Shown here: one piece after another, positions 1 to 8,403 of the stretch
How the letters are laid out: the number at the start of each line of letters is the position of its first letter
Position numbering within the stretch: the stretch's first letter is position 1
Assembly (NCBI GenBank): GCA_937928635.1
Contig: CALFWM010000053.1
Span: 1 to 64,000 of the forward strand
Length of the DNA: 64,000 nt
Reading direction: 5' to 3'
Source of the DNA: an uncultured Sulfitobacter sp.
GTDB lineage: Bacteria > Pseudomonadota > Alphaproteobacteria > Rhodobacterales > Rhodobacteraceae
Notes under the pieces: model-generated
What the model was told of the DNA's origin: nothing
The model's input: the letters and a program-made list of their open reading frames with translations, nothing else
The model's database searches: none
Program-made: the position numbers and the translations under genes

Positions 1-1
1 C

Positions 2-595
2 ATGACCACAGACACCACCAATACGCTGATCGCCAAGGCGGCGATTGACCGCCGGATGGCCGAGATTATCACACCTGTGATCGAGGATCTTGGCTTTGAA
101 CTGGTGCGCGTGCGGTTAATGTCCGGCAAGACAACGACCTTGCAGATCATGGCTGACAAGCCTGAGGGCGGAATTGAGGTTGATGATCTGTCCGTAATTA
201 CGCAATCTGTGGGCGCTATACTGGATGTCGAAGACCCGATTTTGGATGAATACACGTTGGAGGTTTCCTCCCCCGGTATTGACCGCCCCCTGACGCGCTT
301 GAAGGATTTTGATGCGTTTGAGGGTTATGAGGCCAAGATCGAAACCGAAGAACTGATCGACGGGCGCCGCCGTTTCAAAGGGGAGCTGGCGGGGGTTGAA
401 GGCACCGAAGTGCTGATCAACGTCGAAGAAGGCACCATCGGGTTGCAGTTTGACTGGCTGTCTGATGCCAAGCTGGTCCTGACCGATGAGCTGATCAAAG
501 AAATGCTGCGCCAACGCAAGGAATCCGGCGCGATTGATGAAACGAAGTTTGATGAAATCGTGACCGAAGATGGGTCCGACGAGGGAGACGACTAA
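2..595 (+). CDS. rimP: Ribosome maturation factor RimP
   Basis: A 197-aa protein needed for maturation of the 30S ribosomal subunit in the cytoplasm. The N-terminal half carries the family signature SSPGIDRPL near residues 89-97, followed by a small SH3-like C-terminal domain and an acidic tail that is common in alphaproteobacterial RimP. The ATG lies at the second base of the window, so the upstream region and any promoter are not visible, and an upstream start cannot be excluded. The stop codon overlaps the nusA start (TAATG), which implies coupled translation. Gene order rimP-nusA-ylxR-infB is the classic conserved operon and supports the call. Confidence 0.96.
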   Translation: MTTDTTNTLIAKAAIDRRMAEIITPVIEDLGFELVRVRLMSGKTTTLQIMADKPEGGIEVDDLSVITQSVGAILDVEDPILDEYTLEVSSPGIDRPLTRLKDFDAFEGYEAKIETEELIDGRRRFKGELAGVEGTEVLINVEEGTIGLQFDWLSDAKLVLTDELIKEMLRQRKESGAIDETKFDEIVTEDGSDEGDD

Positions 596-2211
596 TGGCC
601 ATTACATCTGCCAACCAGCTTGAGCTGCTGCAAACCGCCGAAGCGGTGGCGCGTGAAAAGATGATCGACCCGGGTCTGGTGATCGAAGCGATGGAAGAAT
701 CACTCGCCCGGGCTGCAAAGTCCCGCTACGGCGCTGAGATGGACATTCGCGTCTCCATTGACCGCAAGACTGGCCGCGCGACCTTCACCCGCGTACGCAC
801 GGTGGTTGAGGATGAAGAGCTGGAGAACTATCAGGCCGAGTTCACCGTTGAGCAGGCCAGACAATACATGGAAAACCCGGAGGTTGGCCAACAGTTGATC
901 GAAGAAGTGCCACCGGTTGAGATGGGCCGCATCGCCGCGCAATCAGCCAAGCAGGTGATTCTGCAAAAGGTCCGCGAAGCCGAGCGTGACAAGCAGTACG
1001 AAGAATTCAAGGACCGTATCGGCACCATTATCAACTGTCAGGTCAAGCGCGAAGAATACGGCAACGTCATTGTGGATATGAATCCCGGCGAAGGCATCCT
1101 GCGCCGGAATGAAAAGATTGGCCGCGAATCATATCGCCCCAATGACCGCATCCGCGTCTATATCAAGGATGTACGTCGCGAACAGCGCGGCCCGCAGATT
1201 TTCCTGAGCCGGACAGCGCCCGAATTCATGGCCGAACTGTTCAAAATGGAAGTGCCGGAGATTTACGACGGTATCATCGAAATCAAGGCCGTTGCCCGCG
1301 ACCCCGGTTCGCGCGCGAAGATTGCTGTGATCTCCTATGATGGCTCGATTGATCCCGTCGGTGCCTGTGTGGGTATGCGCGGCTCTCGTGTGCAGGCCGT
1401 TGTGAACGAACTGCAGGGCGAGAAAATCGACATCATCCCATGGAATGACGACCAGCCTACGTTCCTGGTGAACGCGCTGCAACCTGCCGAGGTGTCCAAA
1501 GTTGTGCTGGATGAAGAGGCCGGCAAAATCGAAGTTGTGGTGCCAGAAGAGCAACTCAGCCTCGCCATTGGCCGTCGTGGTCAAAACGTGCGTCTGGCGT
1601 CTCAACTGACCAACCTCGACATCGACATCATGACCGAAGAGCAGGAAAGCGCGCGCCGTCAGGCCGAGTTCGAACTGCGCACCAAGCTGTTCATGGACAA
1701 CCTTGATCTGGACGAATTCTTTGCCCAGCTTCTGGTTTCCGAAGGCTTCAGCAACCTCGAAGAAGTTGCCTATGTCGAGGTGGATGAACTGCTGGTCATT
1801 GATGGTGTTGATGAAGACACGGCAAATGAATTGCAGGCCCGTGCCCGTGATGTGCTCGAAGCGCAGAACAAGGCAGCCCTTGAAGCTGCGCGGGCATTGG
1901 GTGTTGAGGATAGCCTGGTTGATTTTGAAGGCCTCACACCCCAGATGCTGGAAGCATTGGCCAAGGACGATGTTAAGACACTGGAAGATTTCGCGACTTG
2001 TGCGGACTGGGAACTGGCCGGGGGATGGACCACGGTGGATGGTGAGCGTGTCAAAGACGACGGCGCGCTTGAACCCTTTGGCATCACACTGGAAGACGCA
2101 CAGGACATTATCATGACAGCACGTGTTATGTTGGGCTGGGTTGATCCTGCTGATCTGGAGGTGGATGCCGCCGCGGATGATGACCTAGCAACCGAGGAGG
2201 CCGAGGCCTGA
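595..2211 (+). CDS. nusA: Transcription termination/antitermination factor NusA
   Basis: A 538-aa RNA polymerase-binding factor acting in pausing, termination and antitermination. Visible domains in order are an N-terminal RNAP-binding domain (about 1-130), an S1 domain (about 135-200), two KH RNA-binding domains (KH2 contains IGRRGQNVRLA near residue 325), and C-terminal acidic helix-hairpin-helix repeats. The last residues are strongly acidic. Its start overlaps the rimP stop. The length fits alphaproteobacterial NusA, which has extra C-terminal repeats relative to Gram-positive forms. Function is assigned from family knowledge; the domain order is seen directly. Confidence 0.97.
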   Translation: MAITSANQLELLQTAEAVAREKMIDPGLVIEAMEESLARAAKSRYGAEMDIRVSIDRKTGRATFTRVRTVVEDEELENYQAEFTVEQARQYMENPEVGQQLIEEVPPVEMGRIAAQSAKQVILQKVREAERDKQYEEFKDRIGTIINCQVKREEYGNVIVDMNPGEGILRRNEKIGRESYRPNDRIRVYIKDVRREQRGPQIFLSRTAPEFMAELFKMEVPEIYDGIIEIKAVARDPGSRAKIAVISYDGSIDPVGACVGMRGSRVQAVVNELQGEKIDIIPWNDDQPTFLVNALQPAEVSKVVLDEEAGKIEVVVPEEQLSLAIGRRGQNVRLASQLTNLDIDIMTEEQESARRQAEFELRTKLFMDNLDLDEFFAQLLVSEGFSNLEEVAYVEVDELLVIDGVDEDTANELQARARDVLEAQNKAALEAARALGVEDSLVDFEGLTPQMLEALAKDDVKTLEDFATCADWELAGGWTTVDGERVKDDGALEPFGITLEDAQDIIMTARVMLGWVDPADLEVDAAADDDLATEEAEA

Positions 2212-2224
2212 TCTCAGGCCTCGG

Positions 2225-2854
2225 ATGGCCCGGATGGGACGCGGTGGCGCCTCCAAAGACCGCAAGGACGGTCCTGAACGCAAGTGCATTGCCACGGGCG
2301 AGGTGCAGCCAAAGTATGGGCTGATCCGATTTGTTGCAGGGCCGGACGGGCAGGTGTTTCCGGATATTCTGGACAAACTGCCGGGTCGGGGGTTTTATGT
2401 ATCCGCCGACCGTGATGCGCTGGACCTTGCCGCCAAGAAGAACCTCTTTTCCAGAGGGGCCAAACAACCGGTCAAGGTGCCCGAGGGGCTGACAGATACG
2501 GTTGAGGAACAACTGGCGCGCCGCGTGATTGATCTGATCTCGTTGCAGCGCAAATCAGGACGGGCCGTTGCCGGGTACGAAAAGACCAAAGGCTGGCTGC
2601 AAAACGAAGAGGCCGACGTATTGATCCAGGCTGTGGACGGATCAGGGCGCGGCAAAAGCAAACTCAGCACGCCGCATTTCGGCCACTACATCGGGTGGTT
2701 GACGGCAGATGAACTTGGGTTGGCGTTCGGACGCCAAACTGTGATACATGCAGCACTCGCCTCTGGTGGACTCACGCAACGTGTTGTAGAGGAAGCCCAA
2801 AGACTTAAAGGCGTGCGCAGAAATGAGACTGGCAGCGGCCAGTCGAAAGGATAG
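2225..2854 (+). CDS. YlxR-family (DUF448) RNA-binding protein with L7Ae-like C-terminal domain
   Basis: A 209-aa protein between nusA and infB. Residues about 15-75 form the YlxR/RnpM fold, with the ERKCIATG segment and the GRGFYVS motif of the basic RNA-binding face. Residues about 95-190 look like a ribosomal L7Ae/L30e-type domain, the two-domain form common in alphaproteobacteria (short Gram-positive YlxR is only about 90 aa). YlxR of Bacillus has been linked to RNase P modulation; whether that holds here is unknown. The gene starts 13 bp after nusA and ends 9 bp before infB, so all belong to one transcript. Confidence 0.88.
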   Translation: MARMGRGGASKDRKDGPERKCIATGEVQPKYGLIRFVAGPDGQVFPDILDKLPGRGFYVSADRDALDLAAKKNLFSRGAKQPVKVPEGLTDTVEEQLARRVIDLISLQRKSGRAVAGYEKTKGWLQNEEADVLIQAVDGSGRGKSKLSTPHFGHYIGWLTADELGLAFGRQTVIHAALASGGLTQRVVEEAQRLKGVRRNETGSGQSKG

Positions 2855-2863
2855 ACGATCGTA

Positions 2864-5332
2864 ATGAGCGATAGTGACGGCAGAAAAACATTAGGTCTGG
2901 GCGGTTCGCGTCCCAGCAACGTAAAGCAGAGCTTTAGCCATGGGCGCACCAAGAACGTTGTTGTAGAGACCAAGCGCAAGCGCGTTGTGGTGCCAAAACC
3001 CGGTGCCGCCAAACCCGGTGGTACAGCGGGTGGTCGCTCTGTGGGTGATCCCTCCAAGCGTCCGGCAGGTATTTCGGATGCGGAAATGGAACGCCGGCTC
3101 AAGGCGGTTCAGGCTGCGAAAGCCCGCGAAACCGAAGAGGCCGCTGCACGTGCCGCAGAAGAAAAGGCACGCGCAGAAGACCGCGAGCGTCGTCGGGCAG
3201 AGATTGAGGCCAAAGAGGCCGCAGAGCGTGAGCGCGAGGAAAGCCTGAAGGCGAAAGCCGAGGAAGACGCACGTAAAGCCCGCGAAGCAGAAGCTGCCGC
3301 GCAAGCCGCCGTTGCGGCCCCGGCAGAACCCGCCGCCGCGCGGACGCCCAACAAAACCTCAGCACCCACACCGCGCAAGGAAACGCGCGACCGTGAAGAC
3401 ACAAACAAAAAGAATCGTCAGGATGACAGCCGTCGTTCCGGCAAGCTGACGCTCAATCAGGCGCTGTCCGGTCGTGAAGGGGGCCGTCAGCTTTCCATGG
3501 CGCAAATGAAGCGTAAGCAAGAGCGCGCGCGTCAAAAGGCCATGGGTGGCTCCGTTGAGCGCGAAAAGGTTGTGCGTGACGTGCAATTGCCCGAGGCGAT
3601 CATGGTGTCAGAACTTGCCAACCGCATGTCCGAAAAGGTTGCGGATGTGGTCAAGGCGCTGATGACCAATGGTTTGATGGTCACGCAGACCCAGACGATT
3701 GATGCTGATACAGCTGAACTGATCATCGAGGAATTTGGCCACAAGGTGGTGCGTGTTTCCGATGCAGATGTTGAGGACGTCATCAAAGAAGTGGAAGACA
3801 AGGCAGAAGATCTGCAAAACCGTCCCCCTGTTATCACCATCATGGGTCACGTTGACCATGGTAAAACATCGCTGCTGGATGCGATCCGCAATGCACGCGT
3901 TGTGGCAGGCGAGGCTGGCGGCATTACACAGCACATTGGTGCCTATCAGGTGACCACGGACAGTGGCCAGGTGCTGTCTTTCCTTGATACGCCCGGTCAC
4001 GCGGCCTTTACCTCAATGCGGTCCCGTGGTGCGCAGGTTACGGATATTGTGGTGTTGGTGGTTGCAGCGGATGACGCTGTGATGCCTCAGACAATCGAAG
4101 CGATTGCCCATGCCAAAGCGGCCGGCGTGCCGATGATCGTTGCAATCAACAAGATCGACCGTCCGGCGGCCAATGCCGACAAGGTGCGCACCGACCTGTT
4201 GCAGCATGAGGTTATCGTTGAGAAAATGTCAGGTGAAGTGCAGGACGTCGAAGTGTCTGCCATCACCGGCCAGGGTCTCGACCAACTGCTGGAGGCGATT
4301 GCCCTGCAAGCGGAAATTCTGGAATTGAAAGCCAACCCTGATCGCGCCGCCACGGGTGCCGTAATCGAGGCGCAGCTTGATGTGGGCCGTGGCCCTGTGG
4401 CTACTGTTCTGGTGCAGAACGGGACATTGCGCCAGGGTGATATCTTTGTTGTGGGTGAGCAGTACGGCAAGGTCCGTGCGCTGGTTGACGATCAGGGCAA
4501 GCGCGTCAAAGAGGCCGGTCCGTCTGTGCCTGTTGAGGTTCTGGGCCTGAACGGCACGCCCGAAGCGGGCGACGTGCTGAACGTGACAGACACCGAAGCG
4601 CAGGCGCGCGAGATTGCGGAATACCGTGAGAACGCGGCCAAGGACAAACGTGCAGCAGCCGGTGCCGCAACAACGCTCGAACAGCTGATGGCGAATGCCA
4701 AGGCGGATGAAAACGTTTCTGAATTGCCGATCCTGATGAAAGCGGACGTGCAGGGGTCTGCCGAAGCCATTGTTCAGGCGATGGAGAAAATCGGCAACGA
4801 TGAGGTGCGCGTGCGCGTGCTGCACTCCGGTGTGGGCGCAATTACCGAAACGGACGTGGGTCTAGCCGAAGCCTCTGGCGCGCCGATCCTTGGCTTTAAC
4901 GTGCGTGCCAATGCATCAGCGCGGAACACGGCCAACCAAAAGGGTGTCGAGATCCGCTATTACTCCGTCATCTACGATCTGGTGGATGATGTGAAGGCGG
5001 CGGCATCTGGCCTGCTCTCCAACGAGATCAAAGAGAACTTTATCGGCTATGCGTCGATCAAGGAGGTCTTTAAGGTCACGGGCGTGGGCAAGGTTGCGGG
5101 TTGTCTGGTTACCGAAGGTGTTGCACGTCGGTCTGCGGGTGTGCGCCTGCTGCGGGATAACGTGGTGATCCATGAGGGCACGTTGAAAACCCTCAAGCGT
5201 TTCAAGGACGAGGTGCCAGAGGTACAGTCCGGTCAGGAATGCGGCATGGCGTTTGAAAATTACGATGATATCCGGCCAGAGGATGTGATCGAAATCTTTG
5301 AGCGTGAAGAAGTCACACGCACGCTGACCTGA
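2864..5332 (+). CDS. infB: Translation initiation factor IF-2
   Basis: An 822-aa GTPase that places fMet-tRNA on the 30S subunit. The N-terminal 240 residues are low-complexity and highly charged: residues about 75-150 are an Ala/Glu/Arg-rich probable coiled coil. An IF2_N segment follows, then the G domain with G1 GHVDHGKT (328-335), G3 DTPGH (375-379) and G4 NKID (429-432), then domains II-IV. Length is typical of alphaproteobacterial IF-2. It is the last gene of the rimP-nusA-ylxR-infB operon and is followed by a strong hairpin terminator. Confidence 0.98.
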   Translation: MSDSDGRKTLGLGGSRPSNVKQSFSHGRTKNVVVETKRKRVVVPKPGAAKPGGTAGGRSVGDPSKRPAGISDAEMERRLKAVQAAKARETEEAAARAAEEKARAEDRERRRAEIEAKEAAEREREESLKAKAEEDARKAREAEAAAQAAVAAPAEPAAARTPNKTSAPTPRKETRDREDTNKKNRQDDSRRSGKLTLNQALSGREGGRQLSMAQMKRKQERARQKAMGGSVEREKVVRDVQLPEAIMVSELANRMSEKVADVVKALMTNGLMVTQTQTIDADTAELIIEEFGHKVVRVSDADVEDVIKEVEDKAEDLQNRPPVITIMGHVDHGKTSLLDAIRNARVVAGEAGGITQHIGAYQVTTDSGQVLSFLDTPGHAAFTSMRSRGAQVTDIVVLVVAADDAVMPQTIEAIAHAKAAGVPMIVAINKIDRPAANADKVRTDLLQHEVIVEKMSGEVQDVEVSAITGQGLDQLLEAIALQAEILELKANPDRAATGAVIEAQLDVGRGPVATVLVQNGTLRQGDIFVVGEQYGKVRALVDDQGKRVKEAGPSVPVEVLGLNGTPEAGDVLNVTDTEAQAREIAEYRENAAKDKRAAAGAATTLEQLMANAKADENVSELPILMKADVQGSAEAIVQAMEKIGNDEVRVRVLHSGVGAITETDVGLAEASGAPILGFNVRANASARNTANQKGVEIRYYSVIYDLVDDVKAAASGLLSNEIKENFIGYASIKEVFKVTGVGKVAGCLVTEGVARRSAGVRLLRDNVVIHEGTLKTLKRFKDEVPEVQSGQECGMAFENYDDIRPEDVIEIFEREEVTRTLT

Positions 5333-5443
5333 TCTATGGCGTATTCGATCTAATCTGACACATCGCGTCTTCCTTACCGCGTTGAAGGGTTCGGGTTTAC
5401 CGAAGACTGCGTCAGAAACAGGCGGCAGTTGGTACACAAATCG

Positions 5444-5475
5444 AAAGGGGCAGCGATCACGCTGCCCCTTTTCAT
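5444..5475. terminator. Bidirectional hairpin terminator after infB
   Basis: A perfect 12-bp stem (AAAGGGGCAGCG and its complement, loop ATCA) followed by a T-run on the plus strand, with an A-run on the other side. It sits 111 bp after infB and just past the end of the minus-strand 44-aa gene, so it can serve both convergent transcripts. The stretch 5333-5443 holds only imperfect hairpin sequence and no gene I can support. Confidence 0.88.
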
Positions 5476-5497
5476 TTTGCTGCTGGATTTTGCTGCT

Positions 5498-5632
5498 CTA
5501 GCTTTTGCGTACGACAGGGGTGCCTGCGTAAACGGTGTTGTCCACCTTTACGGCGATGCGGCCATCTTCCATGGCTTTTACAAAAATCCCCTGCACAGAC
5601 ACACAAGACCCAAGTATGATTGTTCGTAGCAT
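5498..5632 (-). CDS. Small conserved-looking protein of 44 aa, function unknown
   Basis: The ORF can be extended upstream to 5701, but the ATG at 5632 is preceded by a very strong ribosome binding site (GGGAGGAAG, 6 nt spacing), so the product is 44 aa beginning MLRTIILGSCVSVQG. It is hydrophobic at the N terminus and then alternates beta-prone segments (VQGIFVKAMEDGRIAVKV), which suggests a tiny beta-barrel or sheet protein. No motif of known function is visible. Short proteins of this look occur near infB in roseobacters as far as I recall, but I could not check this. A 9-bp inverted repeat lies 35-69 bp upstream. Confidence 0.62.
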   Translation of the reverse strand: MLRTIILGSCVSVQGIFVKAMEDGRIAVKVDNTVYAGTPVVRKS

Positions 5633-5666
5633 TCTGCTTCCTCCCCAGAAAGTAACTGCGACACTA

Positions 5667-5701
5667 GTGAACAATTCTGAAAAAACCAGCCCATTGTTCA
5701 C
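5667..5701. promoter_or_regulatory. Inverted repeat between mutT and the 44-aa gene
   Basis: GTGAACAAT and ATTGTTCAC form perfect 9-bp arms separated by 17 nt. It lies 26 bp past the mutT stop and 35 bp before the start of the 44-aa gene on the same strand. It could be a weak mutT terminator hairpin (there is an internal CTG/CAG pairing) or an operator for the small gene; the sequence alone does not decide. Confidence 0.45.
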
Positions 5702-5726
5702 ATAATCTCAACAAATCGCGGGTTGG

Positions 5727-6125
5727 TCACAACCAATCCCGCAGAATGGGTATCAGGGGCACATCCGCTGCGGGCATCGGGTGGTTTTTTAGGTCAGGTG
5801 CCCGGACCCATTTCAGCACCTGCCCTTCCCGGGCGATCGGCGTCCCTTCCCATTTGCGACAGGCAAAAAGGGGCATCAGCAGGTGGAACTTGTCGTAGGA
5901 ATGGCTGGCAAAGGTCAGGGGGGCAAGGCAGGATTGCCAGGTGTTGATGCCCAACTCTTCCTCAAGCTCACGAATTAACGCGACCTCCGGTGTCTCACCG
6001 TCCTCAATTTTGCCACCCGGAAACTCCCAAAGCCCGGCCATGGATTTACCCTCCGGACGTTGGGCCAGCAAAACCCGGCCATCCACGTCGATCAACGCCA
6101 CCGCAGACACAAGAACAGTTTTCAT
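5727..6125 (-). CDS. mutT: MutT-type Nudix hydrolase (8-oxo-dGTP diphosphatase)
   Basis: A 132-aa Nudix enzyme that by family hydrolyses oxidised dGTP to its monophosphate and so prevents A:G mispairing. The full Nudix box runs from Gly38 to Ile60, with the RELEEELG catalytic core binding Mg2+. The preceding AQRPEGKSMAGLWEFPGG segment is typical of MutT rather than other Nudix clans. An in-frame ATG exists at 6188 inside argJ, but MKTVLVSAVALI at 6125 matches the usual MutT N terminus. The gene follows argJ on the same strand, 25 bp after its stop, as is common in Rhodobacterales. Confidence 0.9.
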   Translation of the reverse strand: MKTVLVSAVALIDVDGRVLLAQRPEGKSMAGLWEFPGGKIEDGETPEVALIRELEEELGINTWQSCLAPLTFASHSYDKFHLLMPLFACRKWEGTPIAREGQVLKWVRAPDLKNHPMPAADVPLIPILRDWL

Positions 6126-6150
6126 CACACTAGGTCCGACAGGCGCAGCA

Positions 6151-7377
6151 TCATGACCGATAGTCTGCGTTGATTTCGATATACCCATGGGTCAAATCAC
6201 AGGTCCACACGGTGGCGGCACCCCTGCCCAGCCCAAGATCAACACGGATCAGGATGTTCTCACCCTTCATATGGGCGGCGGCCGCAGCTTCGGAATAATC
6301 AGGATGCTGCCAGCCGTCTTTGGCAACCTCAACATCGCCAAATCGGATCGTCAAAAGATCACGGTCTGCTGCTGCGCCCGATTTACCGATGGCCATCACC
6401 ACGCGGCCCCAATTTGGGTCCTCTCCGGCGATGGCTGTTTTGATCAGGGGGGAGTTGGCGATGGCCATTGCGTGGGTTTTGGCATCTGTCGCGGTTGCCG
6501 CACCCGTGACCGCAATTTCAACAAACTTTGTCGCGCCTTCACCGTCGCGCACAACCTGATGGGCCAGGTCCAGCATGACGCTGTGCAGGGCATCCCTGAA
6601 CGCGTCATCAGTTGAGGCATCCACGCCAGACGCGCCCGTTGCCGCAACGATTAAACTGTCAGAGGTTGAAGTGTCACTATCGACCGTGATGCAGTTGAAT
6701 GTGACCGCATTGGCGGCTGAGACCATCTTTTGCAACGCGGTTTGGTCAACAATGGCGTCCGTGAAAATATAGACCAGCATCGTCGCCATGTCCGGCGCGA
6801 TCATGCCGGACCCTTTGGCGATCCCCGAGATCGAGACTGTTTTGCCAGCGATCTCAACCTGTGCAGAGGCCCCCTTGGGAAACGTGTCGGTGGTCATGAT
6901 CGCCTGCGCGGCTGCGGCTATGCCATCCGGGCTCAAGGTGCTTTCAAGCGTTGCGATCACTTCTGTGATGCGCTGGTGGTTCAGGGGTTCCCCAATCACG
7001 CCGGTTGATGACGTGAACACGCGCGCGGTTGGCACGGCGCAGGTGTCCGCGACGGCCTGTGCAATATGCTCCACCGCCTCCACCCCGCCCTTACCGGTGA
7101 ACGCATTGGCGTTGCCAGAGTTCACCAGGATCGCCGCACCCTGATCCGAAGCACCACCAAGTTTTGCTTGACAATCCAACACAGGGGCGGCACGGGTGGC
7201 AGAGCGGGTAAAGACACCGGCAATACTTGTGCCGGGATCAAGCTGCGCCAGCATCACATCGGTGCGCCCCTGATAGCGCACGCCCGCCTCAATCGTGGCA
7301 AACCGTACACCGTCAATCACGGGCAAATCGGGAAACTGCGCGGGCGCGAGCGGCGAAACAGGTGGCGCCTTGCCCAT
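6151..7377 (-). CDS. argJ: Bifunctional glutamate N-acetyltransferase / ornithine acetyltransferase
   Basis: A 408-aa enzyme of the cyclic arginine pathway. It transfers acetyl from N-acetylornithine to glutamate and may also use acetyl-CoA. The precursor cleaves itself before a conserved Thr: here KGSGMIAPDMATML places that nucleophile at Thr199, dividing alpha and beta chains. FTSSTGVIGEP near residues 121-131 is another family hallmark. The start overlaps the end of the upstream isomerase gene by one base, indicating cotranscription with it and mutT. Confidence 0.96.
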   Translation of the reverse strand: MGKAPPVSPLAPAQFPDLPVIDGVRFATIEAGVRYQGRTDVMLAQLDPGTSIAGVFTRSATRAAPVLDCQAKLGGASDQGAAILVNSGNANAFTGKGGVEAVEHIAQAVADTCAVPTARVFTSSTGVIGEPLNHQRITEVIATLESTLSPDGIAAAAQAIMTTDTFPKGASAQVEIAGKTVSISGIAKGSGMIAPDMATMLVYIFTDAIVDQTALQKMVSAANAVTFNCITVDSDTSTSDSLIVAATGASGVDASTDDAFRDALHSVMLDLAHQVVRDGEGATKFVEIAVTGAATATDAKTHAMAIANSPLIKTAIAGEDPNWGRVVMAIGKSGAAADRDLLTIRFGDVEVAKDGWQHPDYSEAAAAAHMKGENILIRVDLGLGRGAATVWTCDLTHGYIEINADYRS

Positions 7378-8225
7378 TACTCCAGCCAGTCGAGGTTCTT
7401 GATGACAGCAGGGTCGATCCCCTCGCTTGCCGCGCGATCTACATTGGCGGCTGCGGTGATCTCTTCGATCTTTGCCTGCACCTTGATCTGGGCAATCTGC
7501 AATTCAAGCTCCTCGCGCACAGCCTCAAGCTCTGGTGCTCCGGTTTCGCGGGTTTCGTTCAGTTTGATGACATGCCAGCCAAATTGGGTCTGCACAGGGG
7601 CAGAAATGGCACCAACTTCCATGTCGATCACAGCGGTTTCAAACTCTGGCACCATCATGCCTTTGCCAAACCAGCCAAGCGATCCGCCACCCGGACCAGA
7701 GGGGCCTGTCGATTTTTCGCGGGCTACGGCGGCAAAATCTGCACCAGCGGCCAGTTCTTCAACGATGGCCTTTGCGGCCTCTTCGGTTTCGACCAGAATG
7801 TGCGAGGCGTTAAATTCTGCCTCAGGTTCTGCATTGAGGTATTGCTCGGCATAGGCTGCGGCGATGTCCTCATCGCTGACACCGTTTCGCATGACCCCTT
7901 CAACAACTTCACCAGCCGTCAGCGACCGCTTTTCGTTTTCAAGGGACAGCGTGACACGCGCGGGCAGCGTCCCTGTAAATGTGTCGGCAAGGGCGGTTTG
8001 CTGGATAAGCTGGTCCAGCAGGCCCTTAAACAAGACGTCATCGGGCAGTTGCTGATATTGCTCCGGCAGGCTGGCGCGGGCGACGATCATATGACCCAGC
8101 GTGATGTCTTTGCCATTCACCGTGGCAACCACTGTGCTGAGATCAGGCGTGTCCTGTGCGGCGACAGGCAGGGCAAGGCAGGCAGCCAAGGCCAGAGGTG
8201 CCAGAAAAGTGAGTGTTTTTTGCAT
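7377..8225 (-). CDS. Periplasmic parvulin-type peptidyl-prolyl isomerase (PpiC/SurA-like)
   Basis: A 282-aa secreted chaperone/isomerase. Residues 1-23 are a clear signal peptide ending in an Ala-rich cleavage region (LPVAAQ). A SurA-N-like helical region follows, then a rotamase domain (about 138-230) with NASHILV and GWHVIKL, the two conserved parvulin strands. The C-terminal 50 residues are a charged helix. The gene is divergent from secA, which carries exported proteins to it, and heads the ppi-argJ-mutT transcript. Confidence 0.9.
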   Translation of the reverse strand: MQKTLTFLAPLALAACLALPVAAQDTPDLSTVVATVNGKDITLGHMIVARASLPEQYQQLPDDVLFKGLLDQLIQQTALADTFTGTLPARVTLSLENEKRSLTAGEVVEGVMRNGVSDEDIAAAYAEQYLNAEPEAEFNASHILVETEEAAKAIVEELAAGADFAAVAREKSTGPSGPGGGSLGWFGKGMMVPEFETAVIDMEVGAISAPVQTQFGWHVIKLNETRETGAPELEAVREELELQIAQIKVQAKIEEITAAANVDRAASEGIDPAVIKNLDWLE

Positions 8226-8265
8226 GCTTTGTCCTAACGGTTCGCCCGTGTATGGGGCTGCTACA

Positions 8266-8294
8266 TTGACAGTATATGGTACGGCCCTTACCTA
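8266..8294 (+). promoter_or_regulatory. Candidate sigma-70 promoter for secA
   Basis: TTGACA (8266-8271) and TACCTA (8289-8294) are separated by 17 bp, the best match to a housekeeping promoter in the ppi-secA divergent region. It leaves a leader of about 100 nt before the secA ATG, which has a GGAGAG ribosome binding site. Confidence 0.5.
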
Positions 8295-8403
8295 GCCCTA
8301 GGGGCCACGGCTGGCAGCACTTTCACCCATCTATCTATGGGCACATGAGGCGCTGGGCAAGCAGATCAAAGCGCCCAAAGATCACAAGACCGCTGGAGAG
8401 CAC

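Noticed and set aside
5345-5443. Possible tRNA-like or small RNA sequence after infB (contains GGGTTCGGGT)
   Set aside because: No cloverleaf can be completed; only imperfect pairing is visible, with no acceptor stem.
5429-5629. 66-aa plus-strand ORF after infB
   Set aside because: It overlaps the terminator hairpin and the better supported 44-aa minus-strand gene, and has no good ribosome site.
7227-8237. 336-aa plus-strand ORF opposite the parvulin and argJ genes
   Set aside because: It is Cys/His/Arg-rich with no recognisable domain, and lies antisense to two solid genes.
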